DNA of 21,273 bases from Silene noctiflora (taxonomy: Eukaryota; Streptophyta; Magnoliopsida; Caryophyllales; Caryophyllaceae). The DNA is taken from the NCBI GenBank assembly GCA_009801015.1, contig VHZZ01000934.1, positions 61,594 to 82,866 of the forward strand, read 5' to 3'. This document shows, piece by piece, positions 1 through 9,300 of this stretch. Under the pieces are notes generated by a model. That model made no database searches. It saw only the letters and a list, made by a program, of their open reading frames with translations, and was not told the origin of the DNA. Position 1 is the first letter of the stretch, and each line of letters begins with the position of its first letter. The position numbers were made by a program, and so were the translations under genes.

Positions 1-267
1 CTAGTTTTTATGACTAAAACTTTAACCAACATATGGGATATGTTAAAATGAGATTTCCAGCAGAAGCACCCCTAAAGTCTCTCCTTATACCTCTCACCTT
101 CTCTCAATTTTGTGATTAATGGGTACACGATTGCCTTGTAATCTCCTAGGCATGCAAAATATCAAACACTAGAAAATAATTAGAACATCCTCGAGGAATT
201 GGCTTCCTTAACGCCAAGAAAGACACAACTAAAAAGAAATAAATGATAACAATTTAACAATACACCG
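1..267 (-). mobile_element. Internal leader of an Athila-like LTR retrotransposon, 5' part only
   Basis: This is the sequence immediately downstream (on the minus strand) of the tRNA-Asp primer site at 268-285, so it should be the untranslated leader of the retrotransposon whose 5' LTR follows at 289-1549. It is AT-rich, with no ORF of note and no recognisable gag. The rest of the element lies beyond the left edge of the window. The assignment rests on position next to the primer site and LTR, not on protein similarity. Confidence 0.55.
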
Positions 268-285
268 TCCCCGACAACAACGCCA
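268..285 (-). promoter_or_regulatory. Primer binding site for tRNA-Asp
   Basis: The plus strand here matches the 3' end of plant tRNA-Asp, which ends TCCCCGGCAACGGCGCCA, at 15 of 18 positions. All three differences are G to A on this strand, which on the element's sense strand means C to T, the signature of methyl-cytosine deamination. Three bases separate it from the LTR end at 289. tRNA-Asp priming is typical of Athila-type Ty3/gypsy elements. The orientation shows that the element reads leftward. Confidence 0.8.
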
Positions 286-604
286 TTTTGGTAGCAAGGC
301 GTAGTCATCACGCCCTATTAAACAATATTTTTACTCAACAAACTAGCAAGTAGAAAGTAGAAGTCGGATCCCAAATGACGGGTTATTAAATGATTATCAA
401 ATGCAAGTAGCTATGTTTTTGTGTCACAATTTGGGTTTGAGATGTAAACTAGAATACTACAACGAAAATGTAAACAGATGAAATAATAAAACATGCAAGT
501 AAAAGTAGAGATGTAAACAATTGATTAAAGGCACTAGGGTGTTATCGGTTCAAAGGGGAATCATGGTATGATCGCATTAATGAGTCAAACAAACAATTGT
601 AGTT

Positions 605-765
605 GTGTTGGGATCGAGTTCATTTATATCTTACAATCCCTAGAGAGACTTAGGTCTTGGAGTCGAGTTTATTTATAGCTTACGACACCTACAACGAGTT
701 GTATCTCCCTATTCAACTATATGCATGGTCTAACAATCCTTGAGTTGATTTATGTCTTACAAGTC
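605..765. repeat. Three degenerate short repeats inside the LTR
   Basis: A phrase like GAGTT-ATTTAT-TCTTAC occurs three times, near 617, 664 and 734. The copies differ by a few bases and are unevenly spaced. Their function is unknown; they fall in the transcribed part of the LTR, downstream of the TATA box at 1275-1282. Confidence 0.5.
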
Positions 766-1274
766 TTGTTGAAAATATAAATAATCATGCTAGGTTGTCA
801 ATCAAGCATTTCATCAAATATAATATGTTCATAAGTTGAAAACATAACACACAATCATTCATATGAACTCATTAACTATAGATCTAACCCATAATTACTC
901 CCCTAATACCCCCCCCACTAACACTGGCTAGAGGACTACTCGCCCATCATCATGATAAACATGTCATAAATTGTGTCAATCATCTTAATAAGCATAAAAG
1001 GATTAAGTAAAAGATTAAGTAAAGAGTAAAAGGATTATATCAACTTAATCATGAACAAGGAAATGGAAGAACAATAGAAGAAAGCTTTGATTAATGATGA
1101 AGAGTTGTCAATTCTTCAATCCAAAAACCAAGAATTCTCCAATTAAAAACCAGATGTAAGATTACTTGAGTAATAAGGAAATGATTAAGATGCAATTAAA
1201 CAAATCTAAGCTAATAAAGTCCCTAAGAGTCTCTAATGATTCTCTAATGATTCATATCCTCTAATTACATAAGC

Positions 1275-1282
1275 TATTTATA
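1275..1282 (-). promoter_or_regulatory. TATA box of the Athila-like LTR
   Basis: The minus strand reads TATAAATA, an ideal plant TATA box, 267 bp from the LTR start at 1549. This would make 1283-1549 the U3 part and place the transcription start at roughly 1245. Confidence 0.6.
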
Positions 1283-1508
1283 CTATGTACAAGTGTTAGG
1301 GTAAACTAAGGGCTTAAATGACGATTAGTCCCCTTAAGGAAGTCCAAATACTAGCTAGAGCCAGAGCAACTCGTGGGAGTCCTTGCTTGAACAAAGAAGT
1401 AACCCTGCTGCTGAACTTGCTCGAGCTCTGGTGAGTTTGCGCGACTTGGGCTTGAGCTCGCACGAGCTAGGCTGAGTTTCCCTTGCTTCTTGGCTTGGCT
1501 GCCCCCTA

Positions 1509-1546
1509 ACTCGTGGGGGCTCCTCTGGACTCGTGGGGGCTCCTCT
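1509..1546. repeat. 20-bp direct repeat at the LTR edge
   Basis: ACTCGTGGGGGCTCCTCT occurs twice, at 1509-1526 and 1529-1546, giving a period of exactly 20 bp. A related copy, ACTCGTGGGAGTCC, lies at 1369-1382. The pair abuts the LTR start. The pitch resembles that of the ACTCG arrays in the other family, although the sequence differs. Confidence 0.75.
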
Positions 1547-2034
1547 ACATTGCCCAGATCATTAATGTGCACATCCCCCTTGTGACGGGAGCCGCAAGAG
1601 GGGAACATGGGGATTGGAACCATCTACCGAAAATGGTCCCACAACAATACCAATAACAATTACACAACCAGCTGAGTAAGGAAACCATACCTGAATCGCA
1701 ATCCAAGAAAAGTACAGCAAAACGGCGTAGAAAGCCTCATCGACAAAGTCCTCACCTAGAATAGTATCAATCAATCAATAATAAAACGGCATACAAACAC
1801 TCTAAAACCCCCAAATTAACCCAATTAGGGTTTGCATACTTATGACAATAAAGATGAATTAACGAGGTATAGAACTTATTGATTGCGATCTACGCTGAAA
1901 GATATGCGAAAACCCAAAACGATGAACCCTAGGCTTGGATTGATTTGGATAATAGGATAAGCAGTGAACGTCGTTCTTAATTTGTGAAAAAGTGTTTAAG
2001 AGTGATTATGAAATGATTTAAGTCGATGACACAC

Positions 2035-2042
2035 TATTTATA
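2035..2042 (-). promoter_or_regulatory. TATA box of LTR X
   Basis: TATAAATA on the minus strand, conserved at 8374-8381 in the related LTR. The ACTCG array begins about 52 bp upstream of it in the transcription direction. Confidence 0.6.
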
Positions 2043-2093
2043 TGCTTCTCGAATTAACTTAATCAAACCGCGGAAAATAACGTAAAACCAGGC

Positions 2094-2237
2094 ACTCGGT
2101 CGAGTACCTAACATAGTCGACCGAGTACAACACACTCGAACGAGTACCACCTAACTCAGTCGAGTACCCCTATGTCAGAAGCTTGACTCAACTCACTGGA
2201 TGACACACTCGGTCTAGTACCTCTCACTCGACTGAGT
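2094..2237. repeat. Phased ACTCG array in LTR X (6 copies)
   Basis: Copies of the 12-mer ACTCGGTCGAGT or its complement, allowing one or two mismatches, start at 2094, 2115, 2134, 2154, 2207 and 2226. The first four are 19-21 bp apart; a 41-bp linker then precedes two more at 19 bp. The 2094 to 2207 interval is 113 bp. The first two copies are in opposite orientation as judged by the GT or AC centre. Confidence 0.9.
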
Positions 2238-2267
2238 ACTCTATACCCATAAATCTGTGGTATTACA

Positions 2268-2310
2268 GTCTTCCCTCCTTAAGAACGAAATTCGTCCTCG
2301 AAGTTCACAC
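2268..2310 (-). other. Polypurine tract and 3' internal end block
   Basis: The minus strand reads GTGTGAACTTCGAGGACGAA, then a purine-rich stretch (AAGGAGGGAAGA), then the LTR start. The same 20-base phrase sits before the plus-strand LTR at 14529-14548, which ties the two elements to one family. The GAGGACGAA phrase followed by a purine tract is common at the 3' end of pol in plant chromovirus-type elements. Confidence 0.75.
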
Positions 2311-2580
2311 TCGTACCCGCATAACATGCTCCCATACCACTCCACCATCCAACACCACTCAAACTCTCTCTTTCTCCATTCTCGACACTGACTCAACCAA
2401 CAACGTCTAACTCAAAATTCGGCTCGCAATATAGTATCAACCATAGAATAGCCTACCCAATTCCATAATACTATCGAATACCAAAACACAAGTGCCTCTA
2501 ACTCTGTCTTACCAACATATCGCTCACTAGCAAATCCAATACCAAAACAATCTCCCAAGCAAGCACAACTACCAAAATGA

Positions 2581-2632
2581 AATGTTACATTCTACCACCC
2601 TTGAAATGAACTTCGTCCTTGATGTTTGCTCA
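2581..2632 (-). other. Second polypurine-like end block
   Basis: The minus strand reads AAGGACGAAGTTCATTTCAA, a purine-rich GGGTGGTAGAA, then TGTAACATTTC, which resembles an LTR start. It is a diverged copy of the block at 2268-2310, 0.3 kb further inside. It closely matches the plus-strand block at 14541-14575. Confidence 0.6.
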
Positions 2633-2800
2633 CACCTACCACTTAATCTACGTCCATTCGTTTCAAATACATAACGTAACGGCCACCACCATTACTTTAA
2701 CGATATCAAACCACAACTCCATCCTTAATTCTACATCAAGACCCAACACTTCCGAATATACCGCAACATTTAGAACCATCAAACTCCTTTTGCCACATCC

Positions 2801-2840
2801 TACCCCTCTTAAGATACATGTTACGTCCTTGTAACTCAAC
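2801..2840 (-). other. Third, weak polypurine-like end block
   Basis: The plus strand reads TACCCCTCTTAAGATACATG then TTACGTCCTTG, paralleling the CTCCTTAAGAACGAAATTCGTCCT part of the first block with several mismatches. No convincing LTR start is beside it. Confidence 0.35.
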
Positions 2841-5294
2841 TAGTACTAGATCCTCCTCGATTCTATCCCATTATCACCCTCTCATGTCACAGATAACCAA
2901 TGATAACCTCAACACCGACCACCACTCCCATATCCAAGGCTCTCTTTCTCTAACAGTTCCATACCTCTACTTACTCCGCACACCACGTAGCATATACCTC
3001 AAAATCCTCAGCATAACCACTACTTCAACTTTTCAACACTACCGCACAACCACATTCTTTACTATTCACGTACATATCCCCACAACCTAATTCACGACCC
3101 AAAATTTTTACACACCCACTTGATCCTTAAATTCCTTTTTTTAGTGTCATCAAACTCGTCCATAAATTAACATGATACTAATTCCCAACACTTCATCCTT
3201 ACTGCTTCGATAAAAGACCATGAACCAACTGCGATTTTCAACTCAGTACACACATGTTCCGCTAATTACTTGCCACAACTATGTCAACAAAAATCTTATC
3301 TAACATAAGATCGAAGTTTTTCCAACCACCTCCCACGACTATGTTTTATCAATAAGTTATCACCGTATCTATGACAACATCGACCACCTGTGTAACTCTC
3401 TTCCATATTATACTCTAGCCTAACCCTCAAGTCAAAATTACAGGAACAGTAGTAACCAGAGCAACAATCTATATGCCCATACTAGACGGACACAATCTTT
3501 CAAAAGTTCATCTCACAAGTAGCTCACCTACTCCACCACCACCGATGACGGCATCACAACACCGCCACCAACAGCCGCTCCGCAGTGCGAAAGTACCCGC
3601 ATTGCAACACGGAGTACCGTTCCCGGATCGCAACCCGGAACACAACAACAACATTACCAATAAAAAGAGTCCTGGCACAACGATTATCTCATGACTCATC
3701 CAACCACCCATTACCCTTTTTGAATATCGTCCTATTGGACCACGATACACAACATATTACACGGAATAACAAGATAACGACTTTATGAATGTCATACCAT
3801 ACTACTCATGAGGTCAGAACCTTACACAATCACTTACACAGACCATAGACCGGTAATCAAATCTAACCAGTCAATCCTATCATGTAAGTTACCACTTGAT
3901 AATGGATATCTCCCACCCGAGGTTAAACTCACATTCATTGCATTTAGAATCCTCTAATTCACATAATTACCATCAATAGAAAGATGTGACCACATAACCA
4001 ATGCTCAACAAACGTGCTTCCATGTATACTAACCCAAGCCTTTTCATAAACAACCTCTTTTATCCTTATGGCCTATTCTCGATCACTAACTCTGGTCGAC
4101 AACCCAACAAAAACTACCTCAATATCGATTCCAGTATTGCCTTTGACTAATAAGTCACCTAAGTTGTGCTAGTAACAATTACAAGTTGCCAAACCCTCAT
4201 AACGGTATCTCATTTCGCTACCAAACACCACCGAAAATCATTAATTAACCCTCTTAATTATCCAGCCAACTTCCCACCAAAGTCTCATACCATGTATTCA
4301 TTCTACCAAAGTCTTACTCCCTTAATTCCTCAAGACTCCCGACTATCATGCCATCTTTCATATCCCGTGTAACCTTCAACTCATATCCTCATACCTGATT
4401 CTTCACATGTCCCATAACTCTTGTCAACCGCCACTCAACTCACCTCCCCCTTTCTGTCCCATTATACTTACCAACACCACATAACAACCCAAATCAATAT
4501 TCGCACTACTTAGTCCATTAGTAATCCACTTATCTCCTTATTACTCCCAAAATTGAAATCCCATTAACTCGTATCAAAACATCTCATTCGTTCTTATTGA
4601 TCATCTCTCCCATCATGCTACTCATTCTCACTCACTATCAATAAGTCCTACAATCAATGATTACTTTCCAATTAACTATATTCCCTTTCAGCATAACATC
4701 ACTCTTAATTCATATCCACCCTCGAATCATCCAAATCTCCAAACATAGCAAATCTAAAAATCCATATTCCACCACTAATCCACCTAAACTCTTCAGGAAC
4801 TATTCCCTTATATCCTTCTACAACGGTATATTTTCGCATATATCTCTTGCCAACGTAAATACACTCGTAAACTTCCATTACTTCTTACCGGTTCCAAATT
4901 GTACCCATTCATATATCTCGTTTCAATCTTTCATTCTCACAACCCTCATTTCAAACTTTTATTTCTCACATTCCCCAGACTTACTTTACCACTCACGTCA
5001 TCACTTGACCATAAACACGACTCTATATCACTCACCATAGCTCACAAAATGTGCTCTTTGCCTCAATAACCTCATCACTTCACTTCCTCTTTCCCCTATC
5101 CCTCACATCCACGTATAGCCATATGTCCTCCCCACAAAACTCATAACAATCATAAGGTGGTACGCTCCACGTCATAGGATCTGGTAACACGCATCAGGAC
5201 CAACATATATGTAAAGTAATGCTTTAAAACTCAAGACAAACGTACGCACATAACCTACGACTCAAAACAAGATATCAACCGCCCAAAAGAGGGT

Positions 5295-5590
5295 ACTTGG
5301 TCGAGTATCAAAAGACACTAGGTCAAGTACAAGCCACTCGTTCGAGTCCCATATAACTCGGTCGAGTGCAACCACTGCAGATCCTGACCAGATCTATAAG
5401 AAAACGTTCTCGGTCGAGTACACTATGTACTCGGTCGAGTACACACAACTCGGTTGAGTGCTAACTCACTCGGTCGAGTCAACAACTTCCAGAAGCTACT
5501 GTCCAGAAACACGAATTACTCACTCGGTCAAGTGTCAGGGACTCGGTCGAGTAGCCTATACTCGGTTGAGTTCTCCTCACTCGATCGAGT
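5295..5590. repeat. Hierarchical ACTCG superarray (12 copies, three groups of four)
   Basis: Copies of the near-palindrome start at 5295, 5317, 5336, 5356; then 5408, 5429, 5448, 5468; then 5522, 5541, 5560, 5579. Spacing inside groups is 19-22 bp. Linkers between groups are 40 and 42 bp and mostly unlike each other. Group starts are 113 and 114 bp apart. The last copy, ACTCGATCGAGT, is a perfect palindrome. On the element transcript the array lies about 370-680 nt downstream of the primer binding site, in the presumed untranslated leader. Confidence 0.92.
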
Positions 5591-5959
5591 CATGCCATGT
5601 CCGAACTAACCTCATGATTAAACATACATATATCATAACACATATCCTAGCCACATGTTACTAAACAAAGAACCATACATTCCGCCACTATGCTCATACA
5701 TTCTAACACATTGATCACATACTCCAAACAACTTCCATTCAACTCACATCATACTTCATCCAACATGCATATAAGACATATAAACATACAACGATCCCTT
5801 GACACCCTGTCGTGACCGGTTCAAAATTGTAAAAGCAAAGTCCGGCCTTAGGACGTCTCCCGAGCCGTTGCGGTAGCTCTAAACAACTCCTACCCGGGTT
5901 CATTTTATTAAGACACCCTATGTTCATTTTGTTCATTGGTTTTAGGTTCCAAAATCGTC
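5591..5959 (-). mobile_element. Leader next to the iMet primer site
   Basis: Sequence between the primer binding site and the superarray, without coding signs. It would be the first part of the retroelement's internal transcript. A 77-codon minus-strand frame at 5739-5972 runs into the primer site and is not credible as a gene. Confidence 0.55.
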
Positions 5960-5971
5960 GCTCTGATACCA
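5960..5971 (-). promoter_or_regulatory. Primer binding site for initiator tRNA-Met
   Basis: The plus strand reads GCTCTGATACCA, identical to the last 12 bases of plant initiator tRNA-Met, so the minus strand carries the standard primer site TGGTATCAGAGC. Three bases separate it from the LTR end at 5975. This fixes the element as minus-strand, with its internal region to the left. Confidence 0.88.
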
Positions 5972-5974
5972 CTT

Positions 5975-7359
5975 TGTAACACCCTCATACACCAAGGTAC
6001 CTTAACAAGCTGTACCTCAATGTACGAAGGTTCTACCATCTCGGTTTCCCGAGGTAGTACGCATCACAGTAACCATGTAACACCCCCACTTACCAAGAAG
6101 CCTTATCTAGGCTTCCCTGATAACCAAGGGTGCTACCATCTTGGTTACATGAGGAAAGTACATATCAAATTGACCATCTGAGAACATACATTAGCTATTT
6201 TACAACCTTACAAAGAAAACTGGTGAAACATAAAGCTATACAAAACAAGACAATCTAAAACTAGCAACACTATAACAACTACTGATATCTCTATGTCAGT
6301 GATCTCCCATCCCATAGCAACACCAAGGTAAAAGCATCCAACATAGCAACTACACCTACAATCCAGCCTGCTCACCATCCCCGAATGGATCATCACAGTT
6401 TCAAAACAACAACGGGGTCAGCTAAGTGCACAATAATATACAATAATAAGCATACAACCAAACATCCAAGCCAACTAGTAACCTCCATCTCTAATCTCCA
6501 TCACAACCAATAATTGACCGCAGACCGAAGTGTCTAGCCCTGCCAGTGGAGACTGCAGCCTTACCACCAAAATCCTCGCTCACGCATAAGCGAACCCAAT
6601 TCCTTAATGTGAACATCTCTCCACGCCGAGAGAACACAAGAGGCAAACAATGGAGGGTGAGACCATCTCTTGCAATGGCTCACAAACCAAGCAACTCCAA
6701 CACCAACAACCACCACCATTTACAACATAAAACAACCATAACATATACATATCATAACCAGTACAAAGATCGTCACATTAATCATACACTATTCCACAGA
6801 CAACGGAGTAGGGAAACCCTACCTGATAAGCAATCCAAGAAATATCATTCAGCGCACTCATAGTCATGACACACCGCTACCGACACAGATTACACACAAC
6901 CATAACCCTAACCCAAACTCGACAGATGGTGACGATGACTTACCTTATCGGACGATTGGACAACTAGGTCGGAGTCGACATACACATCCATTCCCATGTT
7001 GGTCTCCCGGGTAGATGCTAGCAAGGTGAAGGGTGGAAGGTAGGGGAGGAATACTCCGATCTATGGTTGTGGGAAGAAGGGAGAAGAAAAGAAATGAAAT
7101 GAAAATTGTTAATGAGTTATGACAATTGCGTAATATATTATTATGCTGTCAGCCGTCCACTCGGTCGAGTACCAACATACTCGACCGAGTCAACCGCACT
7201 CGGTCGAGTGCCCTACACTCGACCGAGTGTCACATACTAGGTCGAGTCTGAGTTAACAATAACGAGTTCTAACATAGTCAAGGTCGCACAAGTCAACTAA
7301 GGTCGGTCAATAGGTCCTCAAGGTCAGTCAACAGGTCCTCCAAAGGGACGGGTATTACA
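5975..7359 (-). mobile_element. 5' LTR of a gypsy-family retrotransposon (LTR Y)
   Basis: Plus-strand ends are TGTAACACCC and GGGTATTACA, a 10-bp inverted repeat with one mismatch and TG...CA ends; length is 1385 bp. The iMet primer site is adjacent. The U5 side (6033-6060) resembles the complement of the end of the plus-strand LTR near 17800, including ACCATCTCGGT. Its middle (6370-6720) is recognisably related to 7567-7930, but its U3 is very different from LTR X, so it is not the partner of 1550-2267. Confidence 0.8.
7159..7247. repeat. Phased ACTCG array in LTR Y (5 copies)
   Basis: Copies start at 7159, 7179, 7198, 7217 and 7236, that is 20, 19, 19 and 19 bp apart. Orientation alternates strictly: GT, AC, GT, AC, GT centre. 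The fifth copy has one mismatch. A TATA-like AATATATTA lies at 7132-7140 just downstream in the sense direction. Confidence 0.9.
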
Positions 7360-8373
7360 AACCATAATGAAACAAGTTTAAGTAAGTAACTTTAATGAAA
7401 GGAAAACAACAAACTCAAAGGTTACATGACTCAAAACCCAAAAGGTGATAACAAACGATAAAGTGATAAAACATCTATCTCTGCAGAAGCTTAATTACAA
7501 TTGGTGCGACTCATCCCGTCCAATCCCCGCAAGCTATAACAACGATCATCACCTATTAAGCCAACAACTCACCATCCCCAAATGGATCACCACGGTTTTG
7601 AAAACATAAAACGGAGCCAACCAACCGAATAATCAATATAACACATCCCTAACGTAAGGCATACACCAACCAAAGTAAAATGTAACCACCATCCTCCAAA
7701 CTACAAAGTAACCAGTAACCGACTACACACAAGGGTGTGTAGCTCTGCCAGATTACCTATCGCAACAAGGAAACCACACCACCAGTGGGGATCGCAGTCG
7801 TACCACCTAAGCCCCGCTCATCGCAACGAGCGAACCCAGATCATTAATGTGCACATCCCTATTGCGACGGGAGCCACAAGAGGCGAACATGGGGATTGGA
7901 CCCATCTCCCGAAAATGGTCCCACAACAATACCAATACCAACATCATAAACTCAATCATACAATAACCATAAAAGATCGTCACATTACATTTATACCAAT
8001 TACACAGCCAACTGAGTAGGGAAACCCTACCTGAATCGCAATTTAAGAAAACTACAGCAAAACTGCCCAGAAAGCCCCCTCTACAAAGTCCTCACCTAGA
8101 ATAGTATCAATCAACCAATAATAAAACGGCATACAAACACTCTAAAACCCCCAAATTAACCCAATTAGAGTTTTCATACTTATGACCATAAATATGAATT
8201 AACAAGGTATAGAACTTACTGATTGCGATCTACGCTGAAAGAGATGCGGAAACCCTAAAAGATGAACCCTAGCTTTGGATTGATTTTGATAATAGGAGAA
8301 GTAGTGAAAGTCGTTCTTAGTTTGTAAAAAAGTGTTTAAGAGGGATTATGAAATGATTAAATCGATAACACAC

Positions 8374-8381
8374 TATTTATA
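8374..8381 (-). promoter_or_regulatory. TATA box of the second X-type LTR
   Basis: TATAAATA on the minus strand at the position homologous to 2035-2042, about 55 bp from the first copy of the array. Confidence 0.6.
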
Positions 8382-8435
8382 TGCTTCACGAATTATTTTA
8401 ATCAAACCGCGGAAAATAACGTAAACAGACCGGGC

Positions 8436-8579
8436 ACTCGGTCGAGTACCTGACATACTCGACCGAGTACGCCACACTCGACTGAGTACCACTTAACTCG
8501 GTCGAGTATCCCTAAGTCAGAAGCCTGAACCAACCCACTCGATGACATACCCGGTCTAGTACCTCTCATTCGACAAAGT
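8436..8579. repeat. Phased ACTCG array in the second X-type LTR (6 copies)
   Basis: Copies start at 8436, 8457, 8476, 8496, 8549 and 8568. The spacing (21, 19, 20, 53, 19) is exactly that of the array at 2094-2237 despite about 10% sequence divergence. The 8436 to 8549 interval is again 113 bp. Confidence 0.9.
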
Positions 8580-8609
8580 ACTCTATTCCCAGAAATCTGT
8601 AGTATTACA

Positions 8610-9300
8610 AAAGGCACCAAAACTTCATAGAATAGTAAATAGGTGGCTAAAGATAATAAATGACCCTAATACATACGTAAAAGCATGTAGAACGAGGCTA
8701 GTTAGGGGACTAAATGTGCGTAAATATAAGTCACGTCAATAAGTGATGCAACGAAAGACTAGCATGAGATTGTTTGATAGCGCAATTCCATGGGATATGG
8801 AAACATGGGGATGTTCACTCAATCACGTGGATATAATGGATATATTGCGACTTGACCAAAATGGATTCTAACATCGAACAAAATCTATATTTAGTGGATT
8901 CCTTTGACATGATTATATCATTCCAACCATTATATGGTTAGTTATGCATTGACACTGTTAAACGTCACGCCGTAAAAGGAGGTAATAATGGCATTAGTCA
9001 TGGTGACTAAGAATTGAATGGGAGTTTTGATGATATAATATTGGATAAGCCCCCCTATACAATAGGATTGGTGTTTAGGCCTCTTGATGTGAAAGAATTG
9101 AGAAAATGCATGGCAATGCTAGATTTGATTAAGAAGTTAATTCTTGTGAAAGCAGTTCGAACTCCAGAACAAGGAATGTAATTTTTAAGGAAGACATAAT
9201 GAAAATTGAATGTTAATTATGTTATCAAAATTGACATTAAGAGACTTGAGGAATTTTAGTTTTGCGATATTGTCTACGGATAAGTGGAAGATTGAAAGAA
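8610..9300. other. Unassigned, no gene seen
   Basis: AT-rich sequence to the right of the retroelement block. No open frame of useful length, no terminal repeats and no protein motif was recognised on either strand. It may be decayed internal sequence of the possible LTR that follows, but nothing here proves it. Confidence 0.4.

Larger units (their letters stand above)
289..1549 (-). mobile_element. 5' LTR of an Athila-like retrotransposon
   Basis: Read on the minus strand, the segment begins TGTAGAG and ends CTACCA, giving the usual TG...CA ends with a short inverted repeat, and the tRNA-Asp primer site follows after three bases. Length is 1261 bp. A TATAAATA box lies at 1275-1282 on the minus strand. 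At the right edge the neighbour is abruptly homologous to 7828 onward, so this element inserted into an older LTR. The expected 5-bp target duplication on the right would be 1550-1554; its partner is outside the window. The short open frames at 1351-1774 fall in or next to this LTR and look incidental. Confidence 0.75.
1550..2267 (-). mobile_element. Partial 3' LTR of a gypsy-family retrotransposon (LTR X)
   Basis: On the minus strand it starts TGTAATACC at 2267, directly after a polypurine block. It is colinear with 7834-8609 at roughly 90% identity by eye, apart from one indel of about 65 bp. A TATAAATA box (2035-2042) and a cluster of ACTCG motifs (2094-2237) lie in the U3 part. The left part, about 470 bp by comparison with the other copy, is absent because the Athila-like element inserted at 1549/1550. 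Confidence 0.8.
2311..5280 (-). mobile_element. Internal region of a gypsy-family element without coding capacity
   Basis: About 3 kb between the polypurine end block and the leader array. No frame on the minus (sense) strand shows protease, reverse transcriptase, RNase H or integrase motifs. The longest open frame is a plus-strand 127-codon stretch at 4657-5040, antisense and low in complexity. The plus strand is rich in A and C (CCA, CAC, TCA), so the transcript would be G/T-rich. The lack of any pol remnant fits a LARD-like non-autonomous derivative or very old decay. Confidence 0.6.
7360..8609 (-). mobile_element. Truncated second LTR of X type
   Basis: It ends TATTACA at 8609 like other members, and 7834-8609 is the near-copy of 1550-2267. 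Compared with LTR Y, about 190 bp are missing at the left (U5) side, and the left edge coincides exactly with the end of LTR Y. This suggests that the Y element inserted into this LTR. No primer site is present next to it. The 94-codon plus-strand frame at 7735-8019 is antisense to the LTR and judged spurious. Confidence 0.7.

Noticed and set aside
908..916. Run of C as a functional tract
   Set aside because: A short homopolymer without neighbouring signals; best explained as slippage in the LTR.
3473..3788. Overlapping frames on both strands, possible small genes
   Set aside because: Three short frames overlap, none has family features, and all sit inside the non-coding retroelement interior.
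4657..5040. 127-codon plus-strand frame
   Set aside because: Antisense to the retroelement, low complexity (S, I, H, P, N) and no motif; open only because the strand is poor in G.
5295..5590. CRISPR-like repeat-spacer array
   Set aside because: Repeats are only 12 bp, spacers about 8 bp, the motif alternates in orientation, and the setting is a plant retroelement; no cas gene is present.
5958..5971. tRNA-Met gene
   Set aside because: Only the last 12 bases match; there is no cloverleaf and the adjacent LTR shows that it is a primer binding site.
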